Source: Bacteroides neonati
Lineage (GTDB): Bacteria > Bacteroidota > Bacteroidia > Bacteroidales > Bacteroidaceae
Length of the DNA: 64,000 nt
Assembly (NCBI RefSeq): GCF_000499785.1
Contig: NZ_HG726023.1
Coordinates: 126,534 to 190,533 of the forward strand
Reading direction: 5' to 3'
Shown here: positions 35,941-45,491 of the stretch, piece by piece
Numbering within the stretch: the stretch's first letter is position 1
Layout of the letters: each line of letters starts with the position of its first letter
Program-made: the position numbers and the translations under genes
Notes under the pieces: model-generated
The model's database searches: none
Seen by the model: the letters and a program-made list of their open reading frames with translations, nothing else
Told to the model about the DNA's origin: nothing

Positions 35941-37182
35941 TTATTTCGAGCTAATGCGAAACAAGAATATGCTCTGTCTCTTATAGGTCCATACTAATGC
36001 CAACAAGGTTACAACAAGATTGAATACGAACGGAAACTCTTGCGAATGAATATGGAATAAGGATTGGAAAAGACCGATGATAAACGGACACAACAGAATA
36101 GCCAGATAGTTCATCATCATCACAAAGGCCAATGCCAGCGTTGCCTTCTCAGGGATGGCTGTCTGTGTCGTTTTATCGTACACCAAAGGCTGAATAACGC
36201 CATAGCCCAATCCGGTAAGGATACAGCCGGGCACGATGAGCCATTCGCTTGGAGAGATCCAGATCAATGCCAAACCGGCAGCGATACTCACCAGACTATA
36301 AAACAGGGTCCTCTCTTTAAAGAAGCCTACGATCTGATTCAATAGAAAACCCGGTGCCATGATGGCCAAGAAGAAGAGCGATATCATAATACCTGAATTA
36401 CCACTCGTGAAATGATGAGCTTCCATTAAAAAAGGCAAGTTGAATACAACGATCAACACTAGAAAGGTAGTCAGTCCGTAGAATGCCATTACCTGAGTAA
36501 GCCGACCGATATGAATACCATATTTACTGGCTGTCACCTCTGCGTCTATGGTGTCATCGCCCGCTTTGGCCGTTTGTGAAGAGCTGTTGAGTGAGGTGTT
36601 CCCTTCGCTTACCATGCTTCGTTGCAAATATATCGATAGTACTAATGATACCAGTGGCAACAGATAGACAACAAAAGGAAGATGCCAGTTTACTTCAGCC
36701 AGATATCCGGTGATAACCGTCACCACTACCAATGTAATATTGGTGATAGCCGAGCTAAGACCAAATTGCTTTACCCGATAGGCTCCGGTGAAGTATTTAG
36801 TGATAAGTCCGGTTGATAAAGGTACGATCATCCCCGAACCAACCCCCAACATGGCGCTGATAGCAATCAGTTGCCACATTTTATTCGAAAGCAGATACAA
36901 GATACCGCTCAGAGCGAAGATACCCAGTCCTATTTGTAGCAATCGGATGAAATTTACTTTCTGAGTAAGTGTACCTGCCAAAAGAATAAAAGGGATAATC
37001 AATAGCGAAGGTAGCGATGAGAGCATTTGTATGTCAAGCTCGGTAGCGTGTGGAAATATCTCGGTAAGTTTGCCCAATATAGGCGAAACGGCTAATCCCG
37101 GGAGTGCGTTGAGGGCTGATATCGACCAGATACCAACGAGTGTAATTAGAGGGATGGTTCCTCTTCCTGTTTGTATTCTCAT
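35941..37182 (-). CDS. Major facilitator superfamily transporter
   Basis: The 413-residue protein has 12 predicted membrane segments, with a central cytoplasmic loop near residues 195-230 (Ser/Thr/Ala-rich). GVGSGMIVPLSTGLITKYF and GLGYGVIQPLVYDKTT are equivalent positions of the two halves, typical for drug/metabolite efflux MFS members. No substrate-specific motif is recognised. It precedes the EamA gene with only a short gap. Confidence 0.88.
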   Translation of the reverse strand: MRIQTGRGTIPLITLVGIWSISALNALPGLAVSPILGKLTEIFPHATELDIQMLSSLPSLLIIPFILLAGTLTQKVNFIRLLQIGLGIFALSGILYLLSNKMWQLIAISAMLGVGSGMIVPLSTGLITKYFTGAYRVKQFGLSSAITNITLVVVTVITGYLAEVNWHLPFVVYLLPLVSLVLSIYLQRSMVSEGNTSLNSSSQTAKAGDDTIDAEVTASKYGIHIGRLTQVMAFYGLTTFLVLIVVFNLPFLMEAHHFTSGNSGIMISLFFLAIMAPGFLLNQIVGFFKERTLFYSLVSIAAGLALIWISPSEWLIVPGCILTGLGYGVIQPLVYDKTTQTAIPEKATLALAFVMMMNYLAILLCPFIIGLFQSLFHIHSQEFPFVFNLVVTLLALVWTYKRQSIFLFRISSK

Positions 37183-37265
37183 ATCTTAATGGTTTGGATT
37201 TGTAGATGCAAGAAGAACAATCGGGTGGGAGTAATGTTCAGCCTCTCTTGGCTGCATATAGATAT

Positions 37266-37305
37266 AAAAAAGAGGAAATACCTTTGCAGGAATTTCCTCT
37301 TTTTT
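37266..37305 (-). terminator. Terminator of rplS
   Basis: On the minus strand AGAGGAAAT pairs with ATTTCCTCT (37292-37300 with 37271-37279), followed by six T residues. It lies 27 bp beyond the rplS stop. Confidence 0.9.
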
Positions 37306-37332
37306 ATGTCGAATTGAATCGTTCGTAATAAA

Positions 37333-37683
37333 TTAGCGAACTCTTTTTTCTTTGATTCTGGCTTTCTTACCGGTAAGTGCGCGCAGGTAGTACAACTTAG
37401 CACGACGAACCTTACCAACTTTGTTCACCTCGATGCTGTCGATAGCAGGTGATTCAAGTGGGAAAATTCTTTCTACACCAATTGTTCCAGACATTTTGCG
37501 TACAGTAAAACGCTTCTTTTCTTGGTGTCCAGAGATCTTGATAACAACGCCACGGTACAACTGTACACGCTCTTTGCTACCCTCGACGATACGATATGCT
37601 ACAGTTACAGTATCACCAGCTTTGAAACTTGGGTGTTGTTTGCCAGTAGCAAATGCTTCTTCAGCAATTTTAATTAAATCCAT
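37333..37683 (-). CDS. rplS: 50S ribosomal protein L19
   Basis: The 116-residue protein is an SH3-like barrel protein at the interface of the ribosomal subunits. Typical L19 features are [29 protein letters not shown] near residues 37-45, and [19 protein letters not shown] close to the C-terminus. The length matches the family (about 115). It is transcribed alone here, with its own terminator; in many bacteria it follows trmD. Confidence 0.97.
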   Translation of the reverse strand: MDLIKIAEEAFATGKQHPSFKAGDTVTVAYRIVEGSKERVQLYRGVVIKISGHQEKKRFTVRKMSGTIGVERIFPLESPAIDSIEVNKVGKVRRAKLYYLRALTGKKARIKEKRVR

Positions 37684-37781
37684 TGTTGCTATTATTAAAT
37701 TGTTTTATCGTTACAACGCAACATACCAGGCAACTCTCTCCTGACAGCGATTGCGCGAAAGCGGTGCAAAGAAACAAATTA

Positions 37782-37815
37782 TTTGCCACACTACCAACTA
37801 TTTTTTATATATTTG
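37782..37815 (+). promoter_or_regulatory. Promoter of the nucleotidase/GH3 operon
   Basis: TATATTTG (37808-37815) matches the -7 consensus, and TTTG lies 22 nt upstream (37782-37785). The leader to the ATG at 37842 would be about 20 nt. Confidence 0.6.
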
Positions 37816-37841
37816 TCGCTTAAACAGAAAAACGAGAGATC

Positions 37842-38618
37842 ATGCAATATATAACAAAGTTCTTTTCAGGAGTAGCTTTAACGGGCTTACTGATATTTGC
37901 TTCCTGCCACTCTTCGCGCCAGGCAGTCGAGATAACCCAGATAAAAGGTACGTTGATCCCGGTCGATTCGCTGTTGGATGCACGCCCGGATGCCCAAGCC
38001 ACAGCATTAATTGCACCGTACAAAGCCAAAATAGACAGTATGATGTATGCGGTGGTCGGAGAGAGTGAGATAACCATGCCGACAGGGCGTCCCGAAAGCT
38101 TACTGTCCAACCTGATAGCCGATGTATTGCGGGAGTCTGCCGTACCCGTGTTGGGGAAACCTGCCGATATGGGATTGGTAAACATGGGTGGCTTGCGTAG
38201 TATCCTTTCGAAAGGCCCTATTACCTGCGGTACTATCTATGAGATATTGCCTTTTGAGAACTCACTTTGCGTGGTAAGCGTCAAAGGAACAACGCTCAAA
38301 GAACTCTTTACCGCTATTGCTGCGAAGAAAGGTGAAGGGGTGAGTGGCGTTAAGCTAACGATCAACCAAGAGGGAGGGCTACTGAATGGAACCATTGGTG
38401 GAAAAGCCGTTGAAGATGATAAAGTCTATACCGTAGCCACCATTGATTATTTGGCCGATGGAAACGACGGAATGGCACCGTTGGCTCAGGCGATAAAGCG
38501 CGAATGTCCCGATAAGTCCATCTTGCGTGATCTGTTCATGGATTATGTAAAGCAGCAAACCAAGGCCGGAAAGAAAATAACATCCGGAATAGAGGGTAGA
38601 GTAGTAATTAATAATTAA
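37842..38618 (+). CDS. Lipoprotein, C-terminal domain of 5'-nucleotidase
   Basis: The 258-residue protein has a signal with lipobox (FASCHS, Cys22). The rest is the 5'-nucleotidase C-terminal fold: SLLSNLIADVLRES, MGLVNMGGLRSILSKG, YEILPFENSLCVVSVKG, and the end of the substrate-binding region YTVATIDYLADGNDG. In UshA-like enzymes this domain binds the nucleotide base and follows the metallophosphoesterase domain in one chain. Here it is a separate gene and is placed before the catalytic part (38631-39464). The two may form a two-chain nucleotidase in the periplasm. Confidence 0.9.
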   Translation: MQYITKFFSGVALTGLLIFASCHSSRQAVEITQIKGTLIPVDSLLDARPDAQATALIAPYKAKIDSMMYAVVGESEITMPTGRPESLLSNLIADVLRESAVPVLGKPADMGLVNMGGLRSILSKGPITCGTIYEILPFENSLCVVSVKGTTLKELFTAIAAKKGEGVSGVKLTINQEGGLLNGTIGGKAVEDDKVYTVATIDYLADGNDGMAPLAQAIKRECPDKSILRDLFMDYVKQQTKAGKKITSGIEGRVVINN

Positions 38619-38630
38619 GAATAGTCGACG

Positions 38631-39464
38631 ATGAAAAGATATCAAAGAGGAGTAGTTGCATTGCTTTTGATGGTGTTCATGCTTCCGGCATTGGCACAGC
38701 AAGAAAAGACATTAACGATTTTGCAAACAAGCGATATGCATAGCCGTATCGAACCGATCGACAAGAATACAGCCGATAAGTATGCTGGTATGGGGGGCTT
38801 GGTACGCCGTGCTACATTGATCAAGCAGTTGCGCCAAGAGGTTCCCGGACTTCTATTGTTCGATAGCGGAGACTTCTCCCAAGGTACCCCTTATTATAAT
38901 ATGTTTCGTGGCGAAATCGAAGTAAAGATGATGAATCAGATGGGATACGATGCCATCACGATAGGCAATCATGAGTTTGACTTCGGCATGGACAATATAG
39001 CACGCCTTTTTAAGCTCGCCACATTTCCTATTGTATGTGCTAACTACGATGTGCAGGGCACGGGACTCGAAGGCTTGGTAAAACCTTATGTGGTCTTGGA
39101 ACGCAACGGACTGAAAATCGGAGTGTTCGGTCTCAGTCCTCAGTTAGAGGGATTGGTGCAAGCCGATAAGTGCGAAGGAGTTGTATACAAAGACCCGGTG
39201 CTGATGGCCGATGAAATCGTTGCACAATTGAAAGATCATGAGCAGTGCGATGTAGTTATCTGTCTGTCGCACATGGGCTATGAATACGATAAAAAGCAAT
39301 TGATTACTCAAACAGAGCATATCGATGCGGTATTGGGCGGACACTCACATACGTTTATGAACGAAGTAGAGATGATACCGAATCGCGCCGGCAAAAGTGT
39401 GTCGCTCCAACATAGCGGCAAAAGTGGTATCTATGTCAATCGTACCGATATTACGGTTAAATAA
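38631..39464 (+). CDS. Periplasmic metallophosphatase, N-terminal domain of 5'-nucleotidase
   Basis: The 277-residue protein has a signal peptide (about 1-22). It carries calcineurin-like metal motifs TSDMHSRIEP (first Asp-x-His), DSGDFSQGTP, GNHEFDFG, CLSHMGYEYD and GGHSHTF, which bind two metal ions. It lacks the C-terminal substrate domain, which is encoded 12 bp upstream as a separate lipoprotein. With it, the probable reaction is release of phosphate from nucleotides. It precedes the GH3 fusion gene by 10 bp, so the three form an operon. Confidence 0.92.
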   Translation: MKRYQRGVVALLLMVFMLPALAQQEKTLTILQTSDMHSRIEPIDKNTADKYAGMGGLVRRATLIKQLRQEVPGLLLFDSGDFSQGTPYYNMFRGEIEVKMMNQMGYDAITIGNHEFDFGMDNIARLFKLATFPIVCANYDVQGTGLEGLVKPYVVLERNGLKIGVFGLSPQLEGLVQADKCEGVVYKDPVLMADEIVAQLKDHEQCDVVICLSHMGYEYDKKQLITQTEHIDAVLGGHSHTFMNEVEMIPNRAGKSVSLQHSGKSGIYVNRTDITVK

Positions 39465-39474
39465 ATAGTTCGGT

Positions 39475-42468
39475 ATGCGTAAATACATGCTCCTTTTCTT
39501 GTTGAGTGTAGTTTCTGTGATGGGGACAGTACACGCAACAGCAACCGGTGTCGATCCTCTGTTGCTATATAAAGCAACGCATGATAAGCAGTGTCAACGT
39601 TGGGTAGACTCCCTAATGAATCGCTTGTCGACGAAGGAGAAAGTGGGGCAGCTCTTTATCTATACCATCGCACCGGTAGAGACGAAACGCAACCTGGTAC
39701 TGCTGCACGAAGCCGTTGCTACCTACAAGGTAGGCGGACTCCTCTTTTCGGGGGGTAAACTACAAAATCAGGCATTACTCACCAACAGGGCACAAAAGCA
39801 GGCCCGTGTTCCTCTTATGATTACGTTTGATGGCGAATGGGGGCTGTCGATGCGCCTGCGTGGCACACCGGTATTTCCGCGCAACATGGTGTTGGGGTGT
39901 ATTCAAGATAATCGGTTGATTTATGACTACGGTCGCGAGATGGCTCGGCAATGCCGCGAATTGGGGGTACAGGTCAACTTTGCCCCGGTGGCCGACGTCA
40001 ACATCAATCCGCACAATCCGGTGATTAATACCCGCTCGTTTGGTCAGAATCCGATCAAGGTGGCCGATAAAGTAATCGCTTATGGTTCCGGCCTCGAAGG
40101 AGGAGGGGTACTTTCTGTCTGCAAACATTTCCCCGGTCATGGCGATACGGATGTCGATTCCCACAAAGCCTTACCCGTACTACCCTTCACCCGCGAACGG
40201 CTCGATAGCGTAGAACTGTATCCCTTCAAGGAAGCCATCCGTGCTGGTTTAAGTGGTATGATGGTAGGACACTTGCAGGTACCCATTATCGAACCGATAG
40301 GCAACTTACCCTCATCGCTCTCTCGCAACATTGTCTATGGACTACTTACCGAAGAACTGGCTTTCAAAGGACTTATCTTTACCGACGCACTGGCTATGAA
40401 CGGCGTGTCGGGCAATACCCATGTGAGCCTGCAAGCCCTGAAGGCGGGCAACGATATGGTACTTGCTCCCCGTAACCTGAAAGAAGAGATGGAGGCTGTA
40501 TACAAAGCGATCGACAAAGGAGAGCTGAGTATGGAAGACATCGACCGGAAATGCCGCAAGGTATTGACCTATAAGTATGCACTCGACCTTAAGCACAAAC
40601 CGGTGGTGCGCCTATCCGGACTTGGTGCCCGTATTAATACGCCGCAAACGCGCGATTTGATTCGCAGGCTCAATCTGGCTGCCATTACCGTAATCTGTAA
40701 CAAAAAGCAGATACTCCCGTTGCACACCGAAACCAAAGAAATGGCACTGCTCGAGGTTGGAGAACCAGGCGATATGAGCGACTTTGCTACCCGGTTGTCT
40801 CGCTATATCACCCCCGTTCGCTTTCGATTGCGTAAGAACATGACCGAAGAGCAGTCGCAACAGTTGCGCGATTCGCTGGCAGCTTATAAGCGAATCATCG
40901 TTGCTGTAGGCGAACAGCGTTTGGCTCCTTATCAGAAGTTCTTTTCCCGTTTTGCGCCTGAGTCACCCACTATATATGCTTTCTTCACGCCGGGCAAGAT
41001 GATGTTGCAGATTCAGCGGGCAGTCTCTACTGCGCAGGTAGTCGTTTTGGGGCATTCGACAGCAGAAGATGTACAGCACCAGGTGGCCGATGTACTGTTT
41101 GGTAAAGCCACCGCCAACGGCAGGCTTTCGGCAAGTCTTGGAGGAGTGTTTCATGAAGGAGAGGGAGTAACCATTACGCCCGATATGCCTGTCCATTTCA
41201 TGCCCGAAGAGTACGGGTTGCGCTCGGAGGTACTTGCGCGTATCGATTCTATTGCGATTGAAGGCATTCGTCAAGGAGCCTATCCCGGCTGTCAGGTGGT
41301 TGTGTTGAAGGATGGACATGTGATGGTCGATCAGAGTTTTGGCACACAAGCCGGTGGAAACTCCGAACGCATCGGGCCTCACAGCATCTATGATCTGGCT
41401 TCGCTTTCCAAAACCACGGGCACACTGTTGGCTTTGATGAAGCTTTACGACAAAGGATATTTCAGTCTGAATGATAAGCTGTCCGAGCATTTGCCTTGGT
41501 TGTTGCGTACCAATAAAAAAGACATTACCATACGCGACGTGCTTCTTCACCAGTCGGGTTTGCCCGCAGGCATTGTCTCTTATACCGAGTTTATCGATCG
41601 AGACAGTTATCAGGGGCGTTTATTCAGTAATAAACGCGATGGGAAACATACGCTTCATCTCGGCCCCGGTGTCTGGGCCAACCCCAACTTTAAGTTCAAA
41701 AAAGAGTATGTCTCCTCTGTTCGCGAGGGCGATTATACCTTGCCGGTGAGTGATGGTATCTGGTTGAATCGTTCTTCCCGAAAGCTCCTTGAACAGGAGA
41801 TTGCCAAGGCACCAATGAAGGATAAATCCTATCGTTACAGTGATGTGGGCTTTATCTTGCTGCGTTTGTTGGTCGAACAGCTTGCTGATAAACCGATGGA
41901 CGAATACCTTCAACAAGAGTTCTTCGAACCGATGAGACTCGAACGTACCGCTTATCTGCCGTTGCGTCAACATGCAAAGAAAGAGATTGTGCCCTCATCG
42001 ATTGATCGTTTCTTGCGCAAGGATACGCTTCGCGGTTATGTGAATGATGAGTCGGCCGCATTCCAAGGCGGTGTTTCGGGCAATGCCGGTTTGTTCTCGA
42101 CTGCCGGCGAAGTGGCGCGTATTTATCAGATGCTGCTCAATGGCGGAGAGCTCGATGGACAACGCTATCTGAGTGAGGAAACCTGTCGACTCTTTACAAC
42201 CGATCAGTCAAAGATCAGTCGCCGTGTGCTCGGCTTCGACCGTCCCGATACGGTTAATCTCAAGAACAGCCCTTGCGCTCCTTCGGCACCCGCTTCCGTA
42301 TATGGTCATACCGGATTCACCGGTACTTGTGCCTGGGTCGATGCCGAAAACGGATTGGTATACGTCTTTCTGAGTAACCGTACGTATCCCGATGCGACCA
42401 ATCGCAAACTACAGCAGTTGGATATCCGCGAGCGAATTCAGGAAGTAATTTACGAGGCGATGAAATAA
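39475..42468 (+). CDS. GH3 beta-N-acetylhexosaminidase fused to a beta-lactamase-like serine hydrolase
   Basis: The 997-residue protein has a signal peptide (about 1-22). A GH3 domain resembling NagZ occupies about 55-370; the motif KHFPGHGDTDVDSHKALP (about 218-235) holds the catalytic His/Asp pair, and TDALAMNGV holds the nucleophile Asp. A GH3-type C-terminal domain covers about 390-560. A class C beta-lactamase/PBP-like domain covers about 580-990, with S643-x-x-K646 (SLSKTTG), Y788-S-D790 (RYSDVGF) and H945-T-G947. It may trim cell-wall fragments, with glycosidase and peptidase or esterase activities joined. The fusion is known in Bacteroidetes. Confidence 0.92.
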   Translation: MRKYMLLFLLSVVSVMGTVHATATGVDPLLLYKATHDKQCQRWVDSLMNRLSTKEKVGQLFIYTIAPVETKRNLVLLHEAVATYKVGGLLFSGGKLQNQALLTNRAQKQARVPLMITFDGEWGLSMRLRGTPVFPRNMVLGCIQDNRLIYDYGREMARQCRELGVQVNFAPVADVNINPHNPVINTRSFGQNPIKVADKVIAYGSGLEGGGVLSVCKHFPGHGDTDVDSHKALPVLPFTRERLDSVELYPFKEAIRAGLSGMMVGHLQVPIIEPIGNLPSSLSRNIVYGLLTEELAFKGLIFTDALAMNGVSGNTHVSLQALKAGNDMVLAPRNLKEEMEAVYKAIDKGELSMEDIDRKCRKVLTYKYALDLKHKPVVRLSGLGARINTPQTRDLIRRLNLAAITVICNKKQILPLHTETKEMALLEVGEPGDMSDFATRLSRYITPVRFRLRKNMTEEQSQQLRDSLAAYKRIIVAVGEQRLAPYQKFFSRFAPESPTIYAFFTPGKMMLQIQRAVSTAQVVVLGHSTAEDVQHQVADVLFGKATANGRLSASLGGVFHEGEGVTITPDMPVHFMPEEYGLRSEVLARIDSIAIEGIRQGAYPGCQVVVLKDGHVMVDQSFGTQAGGNSERIGPHSIYDLASLSKTTGTLLALMKLYDKGYFSLNDKLSEHLPWLLRTNKKDITIRDVLLHQSGLPAGIVSYTEFIDRDSYQGRLFSNKRDGKHTLHLGPGVWANPNFKFKKEYVSSVREGDYTLPVSDGIWLNRSSRKLLEQEIAKAPMKDKSYRYSDVGFILLRLLVEQLADKPMDEYLQQEFFEPMRLERTAYLPLRQHAKKEIVPSSIDRFLRKDTLRGYVNDESAAFQGGVSGNAGLFSTAGEVARIYQMLLNGGELDGQRYLSEETCRLFTTDQSKISRRVLGFDRPDTVNLKNSPCAPSAPASVYGHTGFTGTCAWVDAENGLVYVFLSNRTYPDATNRKLQQLDIRERIQEVIYEAMK

Positions 42469-42471
42469 CGC

Positions 42472-42657
42472 TTCACCACAGATGGCGCAGCGGATACGAA
42501 GGAATGTAAAGAGAAAAAGACAAGACAAGCGAAATAAGTAAGGGGCAAAGCAAGAAGCAAAGCCTCGGAAGAGGATACACTAAGAAACAAAAACAGAGGA
42601 CACAGCGTGCACAAAGTTTATAATAAACTCAGTGCCCCCTGTGTCCTCTGTGGTGAA
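42472..42657. repeat. Nested inverted repeats and terminator after the GH3 operon
   Basis: CAGAGGACACAG (42594-42605) and its complement (42639-42650) form a 12-bp stem, with the complement of TTCACCACAGA (42472-42482) at 42647-42657. No coding region is seen. It separates convergent genes and probably acts as terminator. Confidence 0.65.
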
Positions 42658-42670
42658 TAAGGCTGAATGT

Positions 42671-43297
42671 TTAGAAAGCGATTCCCACGCGGAACCCAAA
42701 GTTATTCAAACCATCCACACTGTAAGTCAATACATCTGCTTTGTTGGTAGCGTAGCTATAATAAGCAGCGATGTGCAAACCGGGTCCGTAGGCCCATGGG
42801 TAGATGTTAAGACCTACTTCGGGAGATGCATAGAATCCCCAGCTGTTTTCTCTTGTTTCGAACATGTTATAATCCGAACGAACCTTTGCATAGCTCGGAC
42901 CTACCTTCACACCGAAATAAGGTTGGAATGTTCCACCGCGGTTCATCTGATAGCGGGCAGCCACACCAAAAGGCATTTGGAAGATCGTATGTTGCTGATC
43001 GGTATTGAGCGATCCGTTGTTCAAAGGTATGGTTGTACGACCATAATATTCATGATTGCTATGGTATGACAAGAAAAGACCCAAGCCGATGTTGGGAGTT
43101 ACAAAATAACCACCTTCCATATTCATACCCCAACCACTGGCATCGTTGGCAAAGCCATTGCTTAGCGGCACATTAAACTGCCAGTCGATGTTTGCATATC
43201 CGTTATCGGTTAATTGTGCCTTGGCCGGAAGGGCAAAGACGAGTGCAACAGCGACCACCGCCATCACTTTGAGAGATATCTTTTTTATTGTTTTCAT
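42671..43297 (-). CDS. Small outer-membrane beta-barrel protein
   Basis: The 208-residue protein has a signal peptide (about 1-28, ending PAKA). Alternating aromatic/glycine strands follow (GWGMNMEGGYFVTPNIGLGLFLSY, and FQPYFGVKVGPSYAKV), typical of 8-stranded barrels of the porin/OmpA-like class, and it ends in a hydrophobic beta signal (GFRVGIAF). A function cannot be assigned. It lies 19 bp after the lipoprotein gene on the same strand, so they are probably one operon. Confidence 0.82.
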   Translation of the reverse strand: MKTIKKISLKVMAVVAVALVFALPAKAQLTDNGYANIDWQFNVPLSNGFANDASGWGMNMEGGYFVTPNIGLGLFLSYHSNHEYYGRTTIPLNNGSLNTDQQHTIFQMPFGVAARYQMNRGGTFQPYFGVKVGPSYAKVRSDYNMFETRENSWGFYASPEVGLNIYPWAYGPGLHIAAYYSYATNKADVLTYSVDGLNNFGFRVGIAF

Positions 43298-43316
43298 ATA
43301 GGTTCAGTTTTGAATA

Positions 43317-43949
43317 TTATTTTTTAGTAAGATAAGGCGACTGCGTGAAAGCTTGATTAACGGCAGCTACCACCAACGTTTTGTTTACAGAAGTAGAGTA
43401 ATCTATTCCACTCATATAGCTTGTCCAAAGTACGGGAATTTTCTTGCCGGCACCTTCATCGGTTGTTAAGTTTACGATTTCGGTGATGAATGAATTGGTA
43501 CTGTAGCTATAGTTCACTGCATACGGATAATACCATCCGCCCCAGTTTCCCCAGTAGCCTGATCCCCAGTAGCCAGGATAGTTCCACCACCATTCGGGTT
43601 GTCCGTAGTCGGTGAAGTAGTGAGTACTCAGGATATAGCTTACCTGTACACCTAAGTCTGCACTTGCTTTGTTGGCAGCAGGTGTATAGCCTCTTGCTTC
43701 AAGATTCTTTGCATAAGCATTCAGTATTTCGTCTGCTTCTGCTCCTTTCCAATATTCCGGTTTGGCAGTATTGCCAATCAGAAGAATACTATCGGGCAAA
43801 TAGTATGTACTAAATTGTTTAAAGTTAGCTTGTTTGTCGTAGTTGGTATAAACCAAATACTTACTGTCTAACTTGCCCATGTCTGGCTCTTTTTCGCAAC
43901 CAGCGAATGCAAAGACCGCCAATAATAAAACAGGAATTAATCTCTTCAT
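43317..43949 (-). CDS. DUF4136-like lipoprotein
   Basis: The 210-residue protein has a lipobox (FAFAGCEK, Cys18). The fold KYLVYTNYDKQANFKQFSTYYL, the later DLGVQVSY and the C-terminal VNQAFTQSPY fit the DUF4136 family of envelope lipoproteins. An insert rich in Trp, Tyr and Gly (about 117-145, PEWWWNYPGYWGSGYWGNWG) is unusual and probably forms an exposed loop or membrane-contacting patch. It is followed by the barrel gene. The function is unknown. Confidence 0.85.
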   Translation of the reverse strand: MKRLIPVLLLAVFAFAGCEKEPDMGKLDSKYLVYTNYDKQANFKQFSTYYLPDSILLIGNTAKPEYWKGAEADEILNAYAKNLEARGYTPAANKASADLGVQVSYILSTHYFTDYGQPEWWWNYPGYWGSGYWGNWGGWYYPYAVNYSYSTNSFITEIVNLTTDEGAGKKIPVLWTSYMSGIDYSTSVNKTLVVAAVNQAFTQSPYLTKK

Positions 43950-44125
43950 ACTCTTTATAATGTTTAGGTTTAATAAAATCGTGCCCAGGTACCTTAGGCT
44001 TTTGTTACAAACAACAACTCGTTTTCTAAAAGGTTCAACGAAGAAGTTGTTAAAATGTTAATAGATAGCTCTTCACTTTGTCGAAAAGAGTGTATCTTTA
44101 GGCCATATTATTAAAACGAATACTT

Positions 44126-45424
44126 ATGAAACAGTTGCGCATGCCGCGTGTCGTGCTTTTTGCTCTATTCCTTTTGGTTGCCACCGTCTCGCTCTGGGGG
44201 CAATCCGATTTACTCCAAAAGATCAAGACTATTCCGGCTATTGAAGAAGTTAAACCGCTCGAAACCTCCGAGTTCGCCCAGAAGTACGTAACCTATTTCT
44301 CTCAGCCGGTCGACCATCGACACCCTGAGAAGGGGAGCTTCCGGCAACGGGTGATTGTAGCTCATGTGGGCTTTGATTGTCCAACAGTAATGGTGACCGA
44401 AGGCTACGGCGGTGCCTATGCCCTGCGTCCGAAATACCGCGACGAACTGTCCAAACTATTGAATGCGAACATTGTCTTTGTTGAGCACCGCTACTTCCTC
44501 GAATCGACTCCACAGCCTAAGGACTGGCAGTACCTCACTGCCGAGAATTCGGCCTACGACCTGCATGCGGTGGCAACTGCTTTCAAAGCCATTTATCCGG
44601 GCAAGTGGATAAGCACCGGAATCAGCAAAGGGGGGCAGACAACGATGCTTTACCGTGCGTTTTTTCCCGATGATGTAGATATCTCGGTGCCCTATGTGGC
44701 TCCGCTTTGCTACAACATCGAAGACGGACGGCACGAACCTTTTCTGCAACGCGTCTCTACTGCTGAAAATAGACAAAAAATACAGGCGTTTCAGCTCGAA
44801 ATACTCAAACGGAAAGCCACACTGCTACCGCGCTTCGAGCAGTATTGTCGGGACAAGAACTATGCGTATCGTACCAATTTGGAGGAGATTTACGACCTTT
44901 GCGTGCTTGAGTATTCGTTCGCCCTTTGGCAGTGGGGTACGCCCATAACCGATATTCCCGCCTCTTCGGCTACGGACGATGTGTTGTTTGCCCATTTCCT
45001 GGCGATCAGCGAACCCTCTTACTTTGAGAAAGAGGGAGCCAACACCTCGTTCTTTGTGCAGGCTGCCCGTGAGTTGGGCTATTATGGCTACGACACCACT
45101 CCCTTCAAGCAATACCTCTCCATACCCAATGCCAAAGGCTATCTGCACCGTCTGATGGTGCCCGAAGAGCTTGGCCGGATGAAGTTTGATAAGCACCTGA
45201 GTAAGAAGGTAGCGAAGTTTCTCCGTAAGAACGATCCTAAGATGATATTCATTTATGGCGAGAATGATCCCTGGACTGCTGCGGGCGTCACGTGGCTGGA
45301 AGGAAAGCAACAGATGCGCGTCTTTGTTCAACCCGGTGGCAGCCACCTGGCTCGTATCGGCACCCTTCCGCAACCGATGCAGACCGAAGCCCTTACACTG
45401 CTCAAGCAGTGGCTGGCCGAGTAA
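44126..45424 (+). CDS. Secreted S37-type serine peptidase
   Basis: The 432-residue protein has a signal peptide (about 1-25). It is an alpha/beta hydrolase with nucleophile serine in TGISKGGQT, acid in IYGENDPWTA, and histidine in GGSHLARI. The arrangement and YFSQPVDHRHPEKGSFRQRV at the beginning match the S37 family of tripeptidyl-type aminopeptidases (PF05576). It probably releases short peptides in the periplasm. It is transcribed alone and converges on marR with a shared hairpin. Confidence 0.88.
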   Translation: MKQLRMPRVVLFALFLLVATVSLWGQSDLLQKIKTIPAIEEVKPLETSEFAQKYVTYFSQPVDHRHPEKGSFRQRVIVAHVGFDCPTVMVTEGYGGAYALRPKYRDELSKLLNANIVFVEHRYFLESTPQPKDWQYLTAENSAYDLHAVATAFKAIYPGKWISTGISKGGQTTMLYRAFFPDDVDISVPYVAPLCYNIEDGRHEPFLQRVSTAENRQKIQAFQLEILKRKATLLPRFEQYCRDKNYAYRTNLEEIYDLCVLEYSFALWQWGTPITDIPASSATDDVLFAHFLAISEPSYFEKEGANTSFFVQAARELGYYGYDTTPFKQYLSIPNAKGYLHRLMVPEELGRMKFDKHLSKKVAKFLRKNDPKMIFIYGENDPWTAAGVTWLEGKQQMRVFVQPGGSHLARIGTLPQPMQTEALTLLKQWLAE

Positions 45425-45443
45425 GGTGGCTTCGGGAAAGGTT

Positions 45444-45491
45444 CAGAGGCATCATTCGGGGGGGAGTTAGTCCTCCCGAATGATGCCTCTG
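45444..45491. terminator. Bidirectional terminator between convergent genes
   Basis: CAGAGGCATCATTCGGG (45444-45460) and its perfect 17-bp complement (45475-45491) form a strong stem. The right arm encodes the last residues of the MarR protein, so the hairpin is embedded in coding sequence. Confidence 0.8.
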
